Origin: Hydrogenophaga sp. 2FB
GTDB taxonomy: Bacteria > Pseudomonadota > Gammaproteobacteria > Burkholderiales > Burkholderiaceae_C
Direction of reading: 5' to 3'
NCBI RefSeq assembly: GCF_005503365.1
Contig: NZ_SCML01000016.1
Span: 43,547-107,546 of the forward strand
DNA length: 64,000 bases
The translations under genes and the position numbers were made by a program. Below are positions 7,394 to 16,527 of this stretch, piece by piece (the first letter of the stretch is position 1; the number at the start of each line of letters is the position of its first letter). Below the pieces are notes generated by a model. It ran no database searches, was not told where the DNA came from, and was given only the letters and a program-made list of their open reading frames with translations.

Positions 7394-9364
7394 TCACTCC
7401 CCCACCAGCGCCACCACCGGGTCCAGCCGCGCTGCCGAACGCGCCGGCATCCAGCCGAACACCACCCCCGTCACCACGGCAAAGGCGAACGCGCCCAGGA
7501 TCGCGGCGATCGAGAACACCACCGCCACACCCGACAGCACGAGCGCCGTGCCAATGACCAGGCTGACGAGCACCCCCGCCACGCCGCCGAGCACCGTCAT
7601 CAACGCCGACTCGGCCAGGAACTGCCGCTGGATGTCGGCCCTTCGCGCCCCCACCGCCATGCGAATGCCGATCTCGCGCGTGCGCTCGCGCACCGTCATG
7701 AGCATCACGTTCATCACGCCAATGCCACCCACCACCAGCGACACCGCAGCGACCAGGCCGAGCATCACCGAGAGGCTGCGGCGTGTGGCCGACTCCGCCT
7801 GCAGGCGTGCGGCGGCGTTGCCGATGGCGAAGTCCTCGCGCCCGCCGTGCCGCGCGGTCAACAGGCGGCGCACCGCCGCTTCGGCGGGCACCACGTCGGC
7901 CGGGGACGCGGCTTCGAGCACCACGTAGTCGGGTTGCGTCATGGCCTGGTACACGCGGGCGCGGCCGCTGCGGTAGGGGATGAAGACCATCTGGTCGTAG
8001 TCCTGGGCGCCCGAGTCGGCGCCGCGTTCGGCCATCACACCCACCACCTCGAATGGGGAGCTGCCGATGAGCAGTTGTTTGCCCAATGGGTGCGGGTCGT
8101 CCGCAAAGAAGTGTTCGCGCGCCTTGTGCCCCAGCACCACCAGGGGCGCCAGGTCGCGGTCTTCGGCCTCGCTGTAGTAGCGGCCCTGCGCCACCTTCCA
8201 ATGGTGCACGGCCGGCATCTCCTGGTTCGCGGCGAACACGTAGACCTCGCGGTCGACGCTGCCGCGCCGCACCGTGACCTCGTTGCCGATCACGGGCATC
8301 ACCCGGCGTATCGATGGCAGCTCGGCCACGGCCTCCAGGTCTTCCGGGGTCAGCTCGCCGCGCGGTCCACCGGTGGCGGGGGCGCTGCTGCCCATGTACA
8401 TGATCGCGGTGCCCAGGGTGCCCATCTGCTCGATCACGCGCCGGCGCGCGCCCTCGCCCACCGCCAGCATCACGATGACCGACGCCACGCCAATGACGAT
8501 GCCCAGCAGCGTGAGGCTGGTGCGCACGCGGCTCGCCCGCATGCCACGCCATGACGAGCGCAGGCTCTCGGTCAGGCCTGCGGTGTTGCTGGCGGTCCGG
8601 TGAAGGGCGGCCGGCCTCATGTGCGCGTGGTGCGGCGCGGCGATCGCGGTGTTCTCGTCCACCCCATTGCCCGAGTCGGCGACGACATGGCCATCGTGGA
8701 TCTGGACCACACGCTGCGCCTGTGCCGCGACATCGCGGTCGTGCGTGATGAGGATCACCGTGTGCCCGGCGGCCGCCAGCTCGCGCAACAAGGCCAGCAC
8801 CTCGGCGCCGCTCTTGCTGTCGAGCGCACCGGTGGGCTCATCCGCCAGGATGATGCGCCCGCCGTTCATGAGCGCCCGCGCGATGGACACACGTTGCTGC
8901 TGCCCACCCGAGAGCTGGTGCGGCCGGTAGTCCTGGCGCGCCTGCAGGCCCAGCCGTTCCAGCAATTGCAAGGCGCGTTCGGTGCGCTGCGCCGCGGGCA
9001 TGCCGGCGTAGAGGGCGGGCATCTCGACGTTCTCGCGCACCGACTCGCGCGTGATGAGGTGGTAACCCTGGAACACGAAGCCGAAGGTGTCGCGGCGCAG
9101 CGCGGCGAGGCGGTCGGCATCGAAGCCGGCCACGTCCTCGCCCTCGAAAAGGTACGCGCCCGAGCTGGGCCGGTCCAGACACCCGAGCAGGTTCATCAAG
9201 GTGGACTTGCCCGAGCCCGACGCGCCCACCAACGCCACGAACTCGCCCGCTTCAATCTTGAGCGAGACGCCGTGCAGCACCTCCACCGCCGGCTGCGCGC
9301 CACCGCCGTAGTGCTTGCGCACGTGCCGCAGCTCGATCAGCGGCACCGCCTCCGGTGGCGTCAC
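7394..9364 (-). CDS. macB: MacB-type ABC exporter (fused ATPase-permease)
   Basis: A 656-residue inner-membrane ABC protein of the MacB/PvdT type, which with a MacA-like adaptor and a TolC-like channel expels macrolides, peptides or siderophores from the periplasm. The N-terminal ATPase has Walker A GASGSGKST (residues 47-55), signature LSGGQQQ (151-157) and Walker B ILADE (172-176). A membrane segment near residue 290 (LTLLGIVIGVASVIVMLAV), a large periplasmic domain, and three C-terminal FtsX-like helices follow. GTG at 9364 overlaps the macA stop (GTGA), so translation is coupled. It is the last gene of the FecI/FecR-headed operon, which favours siderophore export or recycling like PvdRT over drug efflux. 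No outer-membrane channel gene is nearby. Confidence 0.92.
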   Translation of the reverse strand: MTPPEAVPLIELRHVRKHYGGGAQPAVEVLHGVSLKIEAGEFVALVGASGSGKSTLMNLLGCLDRPSSGAYLFEGEDVAGFDADRLAALRRDTFGFVFQGYHLITRESVRENVEMPALYAGMPAAQRTERALQLLERLGLQARQDYRPHQLSGGQQQRVSIARALMNGGRIILADEPTGALDSKSGAEVLALLRELAAAGHTVILITHDRDVAAQAQRVVQIHDGHVVADSGNGVDENTAIAAPHHAHMRPAALHRTASNTAGLTESLRSSWRGMRASRVRTSLTLLGIVIGVASVIVMLAVGEGARRRVIEQMGTLGTAIMYMGSSAPATGGPRGELTPEDLEAVAELPSIRRVMPVIGNEVTVRRGSVDREVYVFAANQEMPAVHHWKVAQGRYYSEAEDRDLAPLVVLGHKAREHFFADDPHPLGKQLLIGSSPFEVVGVMAERGADSGAQDYDQMVFIPYRSGRARVYQAMTQPDYVVLEAASPADVVPAEAAVRRLLTARHGGREDFAIGNAAARLQAESATRRSLSVMLGLVAAVSLVVGGIGVMNVMLMTVRERTREIGIRMAVGARRADIQRQFLAESALMTVLGGVAGVLVSLVIGTALVLSGVAVVFSIAAILGAFAFAVVTGVVFGWMPARSAARLDPVVALVGE

Positions 9365-10548
9365 CACGTGAGCCACGCCGGCATGCCACCGAGGCGGGTT
9401 TCGCCGGTGATCAACCGCTCGCCCTCTTCCAGCCCCTCGACCACCTCGGCCAGGTGGCGGCTGCGCAGGCCGACGCGCAACGCGCGTGTTTCGGCGTGTC
9501 CATCGGCACGCAGCACGCGGGCGCGGTACCACCCGGGCCGGTCCTCGTCGGCCTGGATCGCGGACAGCGGCACGGCGATGGCGCGCGCCGCACGCCCGGC
9601 AATGAAAGCCACCTGCGCGGTCATGTTGGGCATGAGTTCGCCATCGGGGTTGGCCACGTCGAACAGCACGGTGTAGGTCACGGCCTTGGTGGCAGGCGCT
9701 GGTGCGGCGCCGCCGGTGGCCTGCGGGTCGCGCACCGGCGGCGCGGGCAGCACCTGGCGCACCGTGCCGGCCCATTGGCGTTCGTCGGCCTGCGCGCCCA
9801 GCGTGGTGAACGTGGCGGCCATGCCGGGCCGCACGCGGCGCACGTCGGCTTCGGACACCTCGGTCCAGACCGTCATCGTGCCCAGATCGGCCACGCGCAG
9901 CAGGCGCGGTGTCTGGTAGGTCGCGTTGAGCGTCTGGCCTTCGATCGCTTCGAGCGAGATCAGCGTGCCGGCCATGGGCGCGTAGATGCGCGTGTAGCCC
10001 AGGCGCGCTTCGTCGGCGCGCTGGTTGGCGCGGGTCTGCGCGATCTGCGCCTCGAGCTGCGCGATCTTTGCCACCGCCGAATCGAAACCGGCCTCGGCCA
10101 CGTTCAGGTCTTCCTCACGCGTCGCGCCAATGGGTGCCAACGCGCGCTGCCGCGCCAGCTGGCGCGCCGCCAGCGTGTGCTGCGCGCGCTGGTCCGCGAG
10201 CTGGGCCTGCAGGCTGGCCAGCGCGGCGCGACCGGCATCGACCGTGGCCTGCTGCACGCTGGGATCGATCTCCACCAGCAACTGCCCACGGGTGACCGCA
10301 TCGCCCACGCCCGCGTGCAGCCGCTTGATCTCGCCGGAGACCTGCGCGCCCACGTCGACATAGCGCAACGGGTGCAAGGTGCCAATGGCGGTGACCGTGA
10401 CCTCCACGTCGCGGCGTGTCACCGGTTCGCTCGCATAGTCGATGCGCTCGCGCATGCCCCAGGCGAGCACGGCGACCAGCGCGGCCAGCAGCAACAAGCC
10501 GCCCACCGCGCGCAAGGCGAAGGGGCGCGAAATCCATCGACGTGTCAT
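9361..10548 (-). CDS. macA: MacA-type periplasmic adaptor (HlyD/MFP family)
   Basis: A 395-residue membrane-fusion protein with an N-terminal membrane anchor (residues 8-28, LRAVGGLLLLAALVAVLAWG) and biotinyl-lipoyl-like halves flanking a helical hairpin at about residues 90-180. It also has the beta-barrel segment typical of MacA (ISLEAIEGQTLNATYQTP, LADLGTMTVWTEVSEADV-like region). It would link MacB to a TolC-type channel. The gene starts 16 bp after DUF3325 and overlaps macB by 4 bp, so it is part of the same leftward transcript as the TonB receptor and PepSY protein. The nearest functional parallel is PvdR of the pyoverdine-recycling pump; this assignment rests on context. Confidence 0.9.
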   Translation of the reverse strand: MTRRWISRPFALRAVGGLLLLAALVAVLAWGMRERIDYASEPVTRRDVEVTVTAIGTLHPLRYVDVGAQVSGEIKRLHAGVGDAVTRGQLLVEIDPSVQQATVDAGRAALASLQAQLADQRAQHTLAARQLARQRALAPIGATREEDLNVAEAGFDSAVAKIAQLEAQIAQTRANQRADEARLGYTRIYAPMAGTLISLEAIEGQTLNATYQTPRLLRVADLGTMTVWTEVSEADVRRVRPGMAATFTTLGAQADERQWAGTVRQVLPAPPVRDPQATGGAAPAPATKAVTYTVLFDVANPDGELMPNMTAQVAFIAGRAARAIAVPLSAIQADEDRPGWYRARVLRADGHAETRALRVGLRSRHLAEVVEGLEEGERLITGETRLGGMPAWLTW

Positions 10549-10564
10549 GTGTTCGTGAAACCCA

Positions 10565-10915
10565 TCAGAAGATCGCGGCGACCAGCGCGATCAGGCCCCA
10601 GGCGGCGCCCGGAACGGCCACGGCTGCGGCCGTGCGTGGCCATGCGTGCCACAGGCCCGCCGTGAGCAGCGCACCCGCGCTGAGGCAGCCCAGCCACACG
10701 ACCCAGCCCACGCCCGAGCCCCAGGCGAGCAGACTGGCCGACAGCGCCGCCACCAGCAACGCGGCACCGGCGATGCGCAGTTGCGCGCGCTGGCCTACCG
10801 AGGGCTCGCGCCCGCCAAAAACCTGCCCATGGTGGCGGTCCATGGCAAGGCACAGGGCCGCCATGCCGGCGTACGCGAGCACCACCCCGCAGAGCGTGCC
10901 GTACCGCGCGCTCAC
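10565..10915 (-). CDS. DUF3325 small membrane protein
   Basis: A 116-residue hydrophobic protein with three to four transmembrane segments, matching DUF3325. Members of this family sit next to PepSY and DUF3649 proteins in TonB-receptor clusters and are thought to assist inner-membrane ferric-siderophore processing. GTG at 10915 was chosen because GGAGGG lies about 7 nt upstream and the longer frame runs into the PepSY gene. It is placed 22 bp after the PepSY stop and 16 bp before macA. Its biochemical role is unknown. Confidence 0.75.
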   Translation of the reverse strand: MSARYGTLCGVVLAYAGMAALCLAMDRHHGQVFGGREPSVGQRAQLRIAGAALLVAALSASLLAWGSGVGWVVWLGCLSAGALLTAGLWHAWPRTAAAVAVPGAAWGLIALVAAIF

Positions 10916-10937
10916 TGGACTACCCTCCGTGCTGCGC

Positions 10938-12629
10938 TCACGCCGCCTCCTCCACCGATGCGCGGCGTGCGCGCGTCGCGCCACGCGAGGGCGAGGTGCA
11001 GCGGCGGTGGCAGACGCACGCGGCACAGGCCGCCAGCGCACCGAAGGCCAGCGCGATCAGTTCGACACCCGCGCTCTCCCCGTCACCGCGCACCAGTTGC
11101 GCCAGCACCTGGTCACCCGTCGCCAGCAGGTTGAGCACCGGCAACAGCAGGCACAGCGCGGCGAGTGCGCCAAGCTGCTCGACCCACGCGCGCGCCGGTG
11201 CGCGCCACAACGCGTGCACCAGCGACAGCATCCACACCGCGAAGAACACGCGGATCTCCCAGCCGGCGCGCGCCTCGATCGACAGCGGCACGAGGCGGTT
11301 GGCCCAAAGGTACGCCGCGCAGGCCAGGGCCAGCCCGGCGATGGCCGCGATGTTGAGCCCTTCGATGGCGCGGTAGACCTGCGGTGTGCGCGCGCCGAAT
11401 TCGCCCAGCGACCGGGTGCGGCGCTTGACCATGAACAGCACCGCGCCCGTGCCCATCATCGCGGTGCCGGCCAGCCCACAGAGAAAGAAAAACCACTTGA
11501 CCACCCAACCGCCCATGCCCGCCATGTGCAGGTTGCCCATCACCTCGCTGAGGAAGCTCGGTCCGCCGTCTTGCGCGCCCCCCGGGTGGCGCACACGCAG
11601 CACCTCGCCGGACGGCAGGAACTCGACCATGCCGCTGGCGGCGGACATGCGGCGTTCCAGGTCCTTCGCGTCGTTCCAGCCGTAGACACCGATGCGCATG
11701 CCGGCGTCGCCCGGGTGGTCGACCACCACGGCGCGCACGGGCTGGCCCATCAAGGCTTCGGCGCGTGCGGCGAAGGGCTCGAGGTTGGGCACCGCCATTG
11801 GCGTGCCGGTGCGCGCGTGGGGTTGCGCGGACTGCAGGTCGGCGATGTAGCGCACGCGGTCTGGTTCGCTGGCGCCGTAGTGCGCCATGACCCCGGCCGG
11901 CAGGTAGTTCGTGGCGGTGAAGACGATGCCGGTGTAGGCGATCATGAACTGGAACGGCAGGCTGAGCACCGCCACCGCGTTGTGCGCGTCCAGCCAGCTG
12001 CGCTGGCCCTTGCCGGTTCGGAAGGTGAAGAAGTCCTTGAAGATGCGGCGGTGCGTGATGACACCGGAGACCAGGGCCACCAGCATGGTCATGGCCGCGA
12101 TCGCCACCACCCACAAACCCAGCGTGCCACCGTGCAGGTTGTAGTGGAACTCCACAAAATGCTGCCCGCCGGTGGTGCCGCGCACGGGTATCTCGCGCGG
12201 TGGCGGTGGCACTTCGGCGCCCGTGGCCGGCTCCAGAACCGCCTGCACGTACAGCCGCTTCTCGTCGAACCAGTAGGCCGAGAGCCGCCCCTCGCCCGTC
12301 GCGTCCGACGGCCAGATTTCCCACATGTCCCGCGTCGGGTGGTGCTCGGCCATGAAGGCCACCGCACGGGCCAGCCGCTCGCCGCGCGGGATGGCCGGGG
12401 ATGTCGGCGCGCGCGCGGCTTCCTCGGCCTCGCGCTCTTCCTCCGCGTGGTGCTCGGGCGTCATCCAGTGGGTGATCGGCTCCGCGAACACGGCGAGCGT
12501 GCCGGTGAGGAACACCGCGAACAGCAACCACGAGAACCAGAGCCCGCACCAGGTGTGCAGCCAGGCCATGGACTTGCGCAAGCCCTGGCGCTCGACCTCC
12601 GCCTCAACGGCGCGCACACGCCGGCTCAC
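10938..12629 (-). CDS. PepSY-associated TM protein (putative ferric-siderophore reductase)
   Basis: A 563-residue inner-membrane protein with PepSY_TM architecture. The first helix is at about residues 20-45 (SMAWLHTWCGLWFSWLLFAV), a large periplasmic PepSY region carries paired His residues (HFVEFHYNLHGGTLGLW), and further helices follow (ITHRRIFKDFFTFR and LHMAGMGGWVVKWFFFLCG). Related proteins such as FoxB, FsrB and PiuB bind haem and reduce ferric siderophores in the periplasm. GTG at 12629 overlaps the DUF3649 stop by GTGA. Its position directly behind the TonB receptor and DUF3649 gene supports iron release from an imported siderophore. The reductase role is a family-level inference. 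Confidence 0.86.
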   Translation of the reverse strand: MSRRVRAVEAEVERQGLRKSMAWLHTWCGLWFSWLLFAVFLTGTLAVFAEPITHWMTPEHHAEEEREAEEAARAPTSPAIPRGERLARAVAFMAEHHPTRDMWEIWPSDATGEGRLSAYWFDEKRLYVQAVLEPATGAEVPPPPREIPVRGTTGGQHFVEFHYNLHGGTLGLWVVAIAAMTMLVALVSGVITHRRIFKDFFTFRTGKGQRSWLDAHNAVAVLSLPFQFMIAYTGIVFTATNYLPAGVMAHYGASEPDRVRYIADLQSAQPHARTGTPMAVPNLEPFAARAEALMGQPVRAVVVDHPGDAGMRIGVYGWNDAKDLERRMSAASGMVEFLPSGEVLRVRHPGGAQDGGPSFLSEVMGNLHMAGMGGWVVKWFFFLCGLAGTAMMGTGAVLFMVKRRTRSLGEFGARTPQVYRAIEGLNIAAIAGLALACAAYLWANRLVPLSIEARAGWEIRVFFAVWMLSLVHALWRAPARAWVEQLGALAALCLLLPVLNLLATGDQVLAQLVRGDGESAGVELIALAFGALAACAACVCHRRCTSPSRGATRARRASVEEAA

Positions 12630-12913
12630 GGGAGCACCTTTGCCAGCAACAGGCCGACGCCAGCCAGCAGCGTGGCCGGCAGCAAAAGCCCCACGGCCAC
12701 ACGGCGCAGGTCGGGCTGCGCGAAGCACCACAACGCGGCCACCACGTGCACGACGAAGCCGAGCAGCGTGGCCGCCAACACCGCCTGTGCGCGCGGCAGC
12801 GGCAGCAAGGGCGGTAAGGCTATCGCGACCGCGCACGCGAGCGCGTAGCCGCCGAACACGGCGAGCGCCACGCGCAAGGCGATTCGAACCTGTGGCATCG
12901 TCAAGGCCGCCAT
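12626..12913 (-). CDS. DUF3649 small membrane protein
   Basis: A 95-residue protein with three predicted membrane spans (VALAVFGGYALACAVAIALP, QAVLAATLLGFVVHVVAAL, LLLPATLLAGVGLLLA). It matches DUF3649, an iron-uptake-associated family of unknown biochemical function, found between the TonB receptor and PepSY gene as here. ATG at 12913 shares one base with the receptor stop (TGATG), so it is translationally coupled. The first residues (MAALTMPQVRIALR) leave an alternative start at the second Met. Confidence 0.75.
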   Translation of the reverse strand: MAALTMPQVRIALRVALAVFGGYALACAVAIALPPLLPLPRAQAVLAATLLGFVVHVVAALWCFAQPDLRRVAVGLLLPATLLAGVGLLLAKVLP

Positions 12914-15276
12914 CAGAACGCGATGCGCGCCGCCAGGCTCAAGGTGCGCGGAGCGCCGGGCATGATGTAGTTGTCGCCGTTGTAGACCCAATACTGGCGG
13001 TCGGCGAGGTTCTGCACAGCGGCCGTGAAGGTCACGTCACGACCACCCATGCGCGTGGTGTAGCTTGCGCCCGCGTCGAGCACGGTGTAGCCCGGCAGCT
13101 TGTAAGAGTTGGCGGTGTTCATCATCGACGAGCCGACGTACTTGCCACCCAGCGACAGGCCCAGGCCCGGCACGGCGGCCACGCGCCATTCGGCGCGCAA
13201 GGCGACTTGCGAGTGCGGCGTGCCGGTGGTGCGCTTGCCTTGCAGACCCGCCGCGTTCCTGACGTAGGTCGAGTCCATCAGCATCACGCCACCCAGCAGC
13301 GTCAGCGTGGGCGTCACGCGCAGCCGGCCGTTGAGGTCCAGTCCCTGGTAGCGCACGTTGCCGTCCTGCACGTAGAAGTTGGCCGCGTTGGTGTATTCGG
13401 CCGTCTGCTCGATCTGGAACAGCGCCGCCGAGGCGCTCCATTTGGGCCGGTCGATTTTGTAGCCCACTTCGATCTGGCGGCTCTTCACCGGGCCCATCAC
13501 CTCGTTGGCGTTGTTGGCCGAGAGAGGCGCCGTGCCGCCACGCTCCAGCGACTCGACGGCGCTGGTGTAGAGCGTCGAATCCGCCGTGGGCTTGAACAAC
13601 AGCGCGAGCGTGGGCGTGATCGGGTCGCGCTTGTACGTGTTGGTGGTCGCGCCGCTCTGGTTGAGGCCGATCTGGTCGAACCGGGTGTAGCGCGCACCGG
13701 CGATGAGCGACCAGCGATCGGAGAACGCCATGGTGTCGCTCGCGAACAGCGCGTTCTGCTCGATCACGCCCGACTTGAACAGTGGATGGCCCGCCGCGCT
13801 GCCGCTGATCCCCAGTGTGGAGTTCGTGTAGATGTTGCCCGAGCCGATGAAGCCCGCGTAGCTCGAAGCCCGATCGGACATCGTGGTGATCTTCTGGCTC
13901 GACGCACCGAAGACCATCTGGTGGCCGATGTTGCCCGTGCGCGCACGGCCTTCGACAAGCGCCTGCAGCGCGTCGACGTGTTGCTCGAAGCGGTAGTCGG
14001 CGCGGTCGGCGTCGTAGTCGCCGTTCAGGTTGTTGAGGTAGAGCGTGCTGTAGTTGTAGTCGATGCCGCGGCGCGTGGTGCGGTAGGCGAAGCTGGCGTT
14101 CCAGTCCGGCGCGATGCGCCACTTCAGACCAGCCGTGGAGATGCGGTCCACGGTGTTGTAGTAGCTGCCGGTGGGCTGGGTGGACAGCGTGGGGTCCACG
14201 GGTTTCGGAATCGCCTGCAGCGCGTTGACGTCGACGCCCCAGAAGTTGTTGCCGGTCGACAGACGCTTGGTGTAGACGGTGTCGAAGGTCGCGGTGATGT
14301 CGCTGGTCAGGCGCGCGTCGAGCGCGAGCGAAGCGGTGGTGCGGTCGATGCCGCCACCGTTGACGTAGGTGTCGCCCTTTTCGTGCGCCAGGTTGAAGCG
14401 ATAGCCAAAGCGTTTCTCTTCGCCGGCGCGGCCGCCGATGTCGACCGTCTTGGTCCAGAGCGAATCGGACTTGTAGCCCAGGCCCACCGTGGCGAGAAAC
14501 TCGTCGGTGGGCCGCTTGAGCACGTAGTTGGCGATGCCACCGGGCGAACCGAAGCCGTGCATGAAGCCGCTCAGGCCCTTGAGCAGGTCCACGCGCTCGT
14601 AGGGTTCGAGCGGCATGTTGGCGCCCCAGGTGGCGACGGGCAGGCCGTCGATCTTGTAGGCATTGTTCGTGTCCAGGTTGAGGCCGCGCACGCTGAACGA
14701 AGCGCTCTGGCTGTATTCGCCACCGGTGAGCTGCGTCGACGCGTCGTAGCGGAACACCTGTTCGGTCGTGGTCACCAGGCGCTCTTCGATTTCTTCGCTG
14801 CCGACCGAGGTCACGGAGAACGGCGTGTCCAGCGCGCTGCGGCTGCCGAGCGCGCCCGTGGAGACCCGACGCTTGAGGCTCGTGGCCTCGTTCGTGCTCT
14901 GGGCCGTCACGGTCACCGGCGCAAGCGTCGCGTCGCCTTCGTTCGCGGCCGGCGGCACGCGGCGAACCACGACGTCGCTGCCAGCGATGTCGGCGCGCAA
15001 GCCGCTGCCCGCGAGCACACGGTCGAAGGCCTGGCGAACGGTGAGGCCGCCCGAGACCGCCGGTGCGTTCTTGCCCTCGACCAGCTTCGCATCGAGCATC
15101 AACTGCAGGCGCGCCTGGCGCGCCAGGTCGTTGAGCGCGTTGCCCAGCGGCTGCGCGGGGATGGCCACCGCGATGGTGGGTGCGCCGGTCTGGGCACCCG
15201 CCGGGCTGGCCAGACTCAGAAAGGCCGCCGCGAGTGCGAGCGTCAAAGGGGCGGGATGAAAACGATGGTGCGACAT
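12913..15276 (-). CDS. TonB-dependent siderophore receptor with STN signalling domain (FecA/FpvA type)
   Basis: A 787-residue outer-membrane receptor. A signal peptide ends near SPAGAQ. Residues about 33-85 form a secretin/TonB N-terminal (STN) domain (PAQPLGNALNDLARQARLQL) that in FecA/FpvA contacts FecR. Next come a TonB box region, a plug (FSVRGLNLDTNNAYKIDGLP, DLLKGLSGFMHGFGSPGG) and a 22-strand barrel ending in the outer-membrane Phe (LAARIAF). The STN domain and the fecI-fecR genes just upstream indicate surface signalling, in which bound ferric siderophore activates the ECF sigma factor. The PepSY, DUF3649 and DUF3325 genes downstream would process the ligand. The exact siderophore is unknown. 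Confidence 0.94.
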   Translation of the reverse strand: MSHHRFHPAPLTLALAAAFLSLASPAGAQTGAPTIAVAIPAQPLGNALNDLARQARLQLMLDAKLVEGKNAPAVSGGLTVRQAFDRVLAGSGLRADIAGSDVVVRRVPPAANEGDATLAPVTVTAQSTNEATSLKRRVSTGALGSRSALDTPFSVTSVGSEEIEERLVTTTEQVFRYDASTQLTGGEYSQSASFSVRGLNLDTNNAYKIDGLPVATWGANMPLEPYERVDLLKGLSGFMHGFGSPGGIANYVLKRPTDEFLATVGLGYKSDSLWTKTVDIGGRAGEEKRFGYRFNLAHEKGDTYVNGGGIDRTTASLALDARLTSDITATFDTVYTKRLSTGNNFWGVDVNALQAIPKPVDPTLSTQPTGSYYNTVDRISTAGLKWRIAPDWNASFAYRTTRRGIDYNYSTLYLNNLNGDYDADRADYRFEQHVDALQALVEGRARTGNIGHQMVFGASSQKITTMSDRASSYAGFIGSGNIYTNSTLGISGSAAGHPLFKSGVIEQNALFASDTMAFSDRWSLIAGARYTRFDQIGLNQSGATTNTYKRDPITPTLALLFKPTADSTLYTSAVESLERGGTAPLSANNANEVMGPVKSRQIEVGYKIDRPKWSASAALFQIEQTAEYTNAANFYVQDGNVRYQGLDLNGRLRVTPTLTLLGGVMLMDSTYVRNAAGLQGKRTTGTPHSQVALRAEWRVAAVPGLGLSLGGKYVGSSMMNTANSYKLPGYTVLDAGASYTTRMGGRDVTFTAAVQNLADRQYWVYNGDNYIMPGAPRTLSLAARIAF

Positions 15277-15373
15277 GCGGGAAGACTCCACTGCTGAACA
15301 GACCTGGAAAAAAGGGTTCTGCAGTGAAGACGCACGTCGCGCCCGCGTGTTGAGGTGCTCCCGAAAAATTCTT

Positions 15374-16426
15374 TCAGCGGCCCGCGGCCACGATGTCGGT
15401 GAACGCGCCGTTCTTGCGCAGCGCCACCGGCAGCACCTGGGGCAACACACGTTCGAAGGCATCGAGGTGTCGAAGGTCGAAGCTGCCGCTGATGTAAAGG
15501 CCGGCCACCTGCGGATCGCGGATGCGCAGTCGCCCTTCGCGGTAGCGGTCGAGCTCGGCGAGGGCTTGTGCCAGGGTGACCTTGTCGAAGGTCACGCGGC
15601 CATCGCGCCACGGGGCCGCCGGCCCGCCCGACGGCACCACCGGACCCACGCCCTCGTCTCCCGCCACCACCGAGTCCCCGGCCAACAGATGGCGCGCGGA
15701 CGTCGCCGCCGCCGGATCGGCATCGGGGTGGGCGTTCAACGGCGCGACCCGCACCTTGCCTTCATCCACCGCGACACTCACGCCGTTCTCGTGCAAACCG
15801 GAGCGGGTGTAGCGCACCGAAAAGCGCGTGCCCAGCACCGTCACACGCACCGGACCGGCGAGCACGTCGAAGGGTTTACCTGCATCGTGTTGCACCGCGA
15901 ACATCGCCTGGCCTTCGGGCAGTTGCACTTCGCGCCGGTCCCGGTGGAACGTGACCCGTGCCTGCGTGGCCGTGTCCAGCCACAGTGTGCTGCCATCGGG
16001 CAGGCGCACGGTTTTCTGTTCGCCGCGCAGCGTGGCGAACGTTCTGTCGAACGTGGGCGCCTTGCGCCATTCGCCCACACCCCACCAGCCGGCACCCACC
16101 ACGGCAAAGGCCAGCGCGGCGGTCGCCAGTTGCGGAACGATCGGACCCAGCGACAGCGCCGACCAGCCACGGCGCAAGCGCGCACGCCAGCCACGCGCCA
16201 CCGAGGGCGCCACGGCCGGCACCGCTTGCGCGCTCGGCGCCAGGGCACCGAGGTCGTTCCAGAGCGACAACAAGCGCTCGTAGGTGGGCGCATGCGATGC
16301 ATCGGCGGCCAGCCAGACCTGGAACTGCGCCTCTTCTTCTGCGGTCAGCCCGTCCACGCGGCGCACCATCCAGTCGGCGGCTTCGTCGTCTGGCGATAGG
16401 GGCGGTGGAGGGTGCTGGGGAATCAT
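15374..16426 (-). CDS. fecR: FecR-type anti-sigma regulator
   Basis: A 350-residue cell-surface-signalling regulator. The cytoplasmic N-terminus has the FecR start DDEAADWMVRRVDGLTAEEE and the Trp-containing WLAADASHAPTYERL. One membrane helix lies near residues 100-120 (LATAALAFAVVGAGWWGVG). The periplasmic FecR domain (TVRLPDGSTLWLDTATQARV-like beta repeats) and an STN-contacting C-terminus follow (TFDKVTLAQALAELDRYREG, then LYISGSFDLRHLDAFE). It would hold FecI inactive or ready until the receptor signals. It lies 101 bp after fecI and 97 bp before the receptor gene, the classic order. Confidence 0.93.
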   Translation of the reverse strand: MIPQHPPPPLSPDDEAADWMVRRVDGLTAEEEAQFQVWLAADASHAPTYERLLSLWNDLGALAPSAQAVPAVAPSVARGWRARLRRGWSALSLGPIVPQLATAALAFAVVGAGWWGVGEWRKAPTFDRTFATLRGEQKTVRLPDGSTLWLDTATQARVTFHRDRREVQLPEGQAMFAVQHDAGKPFDVLAGPVRVTVLGTRFSVRYTRSGLHENGVSVAVDEGKVRVAPLNAHPDADPAAATSARHLLAGDSVVAGDEGVGPVVPSGGPAAPWRDGRVTFDKVTLAQALAELDRYREGRLRIRDPQVAGLYISGSFDLRHLDAFERVLPQVLPVALRKNGAFTDIVAAGR

Positions 16427-16527
16427 CGAAATGAAGGTGCGTTCACAGGTAGACGCACGAGGAGCCGGGAAGTGGAGGTCGAGGGTGTGCGGATGAATAT
16501 ACCGCCGGCCCGCCAGGCACAGACGCG

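Noticed and set aside
12325..15297. A 990-residue rightward open frame opposite the siderophore receptor
   Set aside because: It lies antisense to a clearly conserved TonB receptor and its translation is Arg/His/Val-rich without domains. High-G+C DNA often leaves such open antisense frames.
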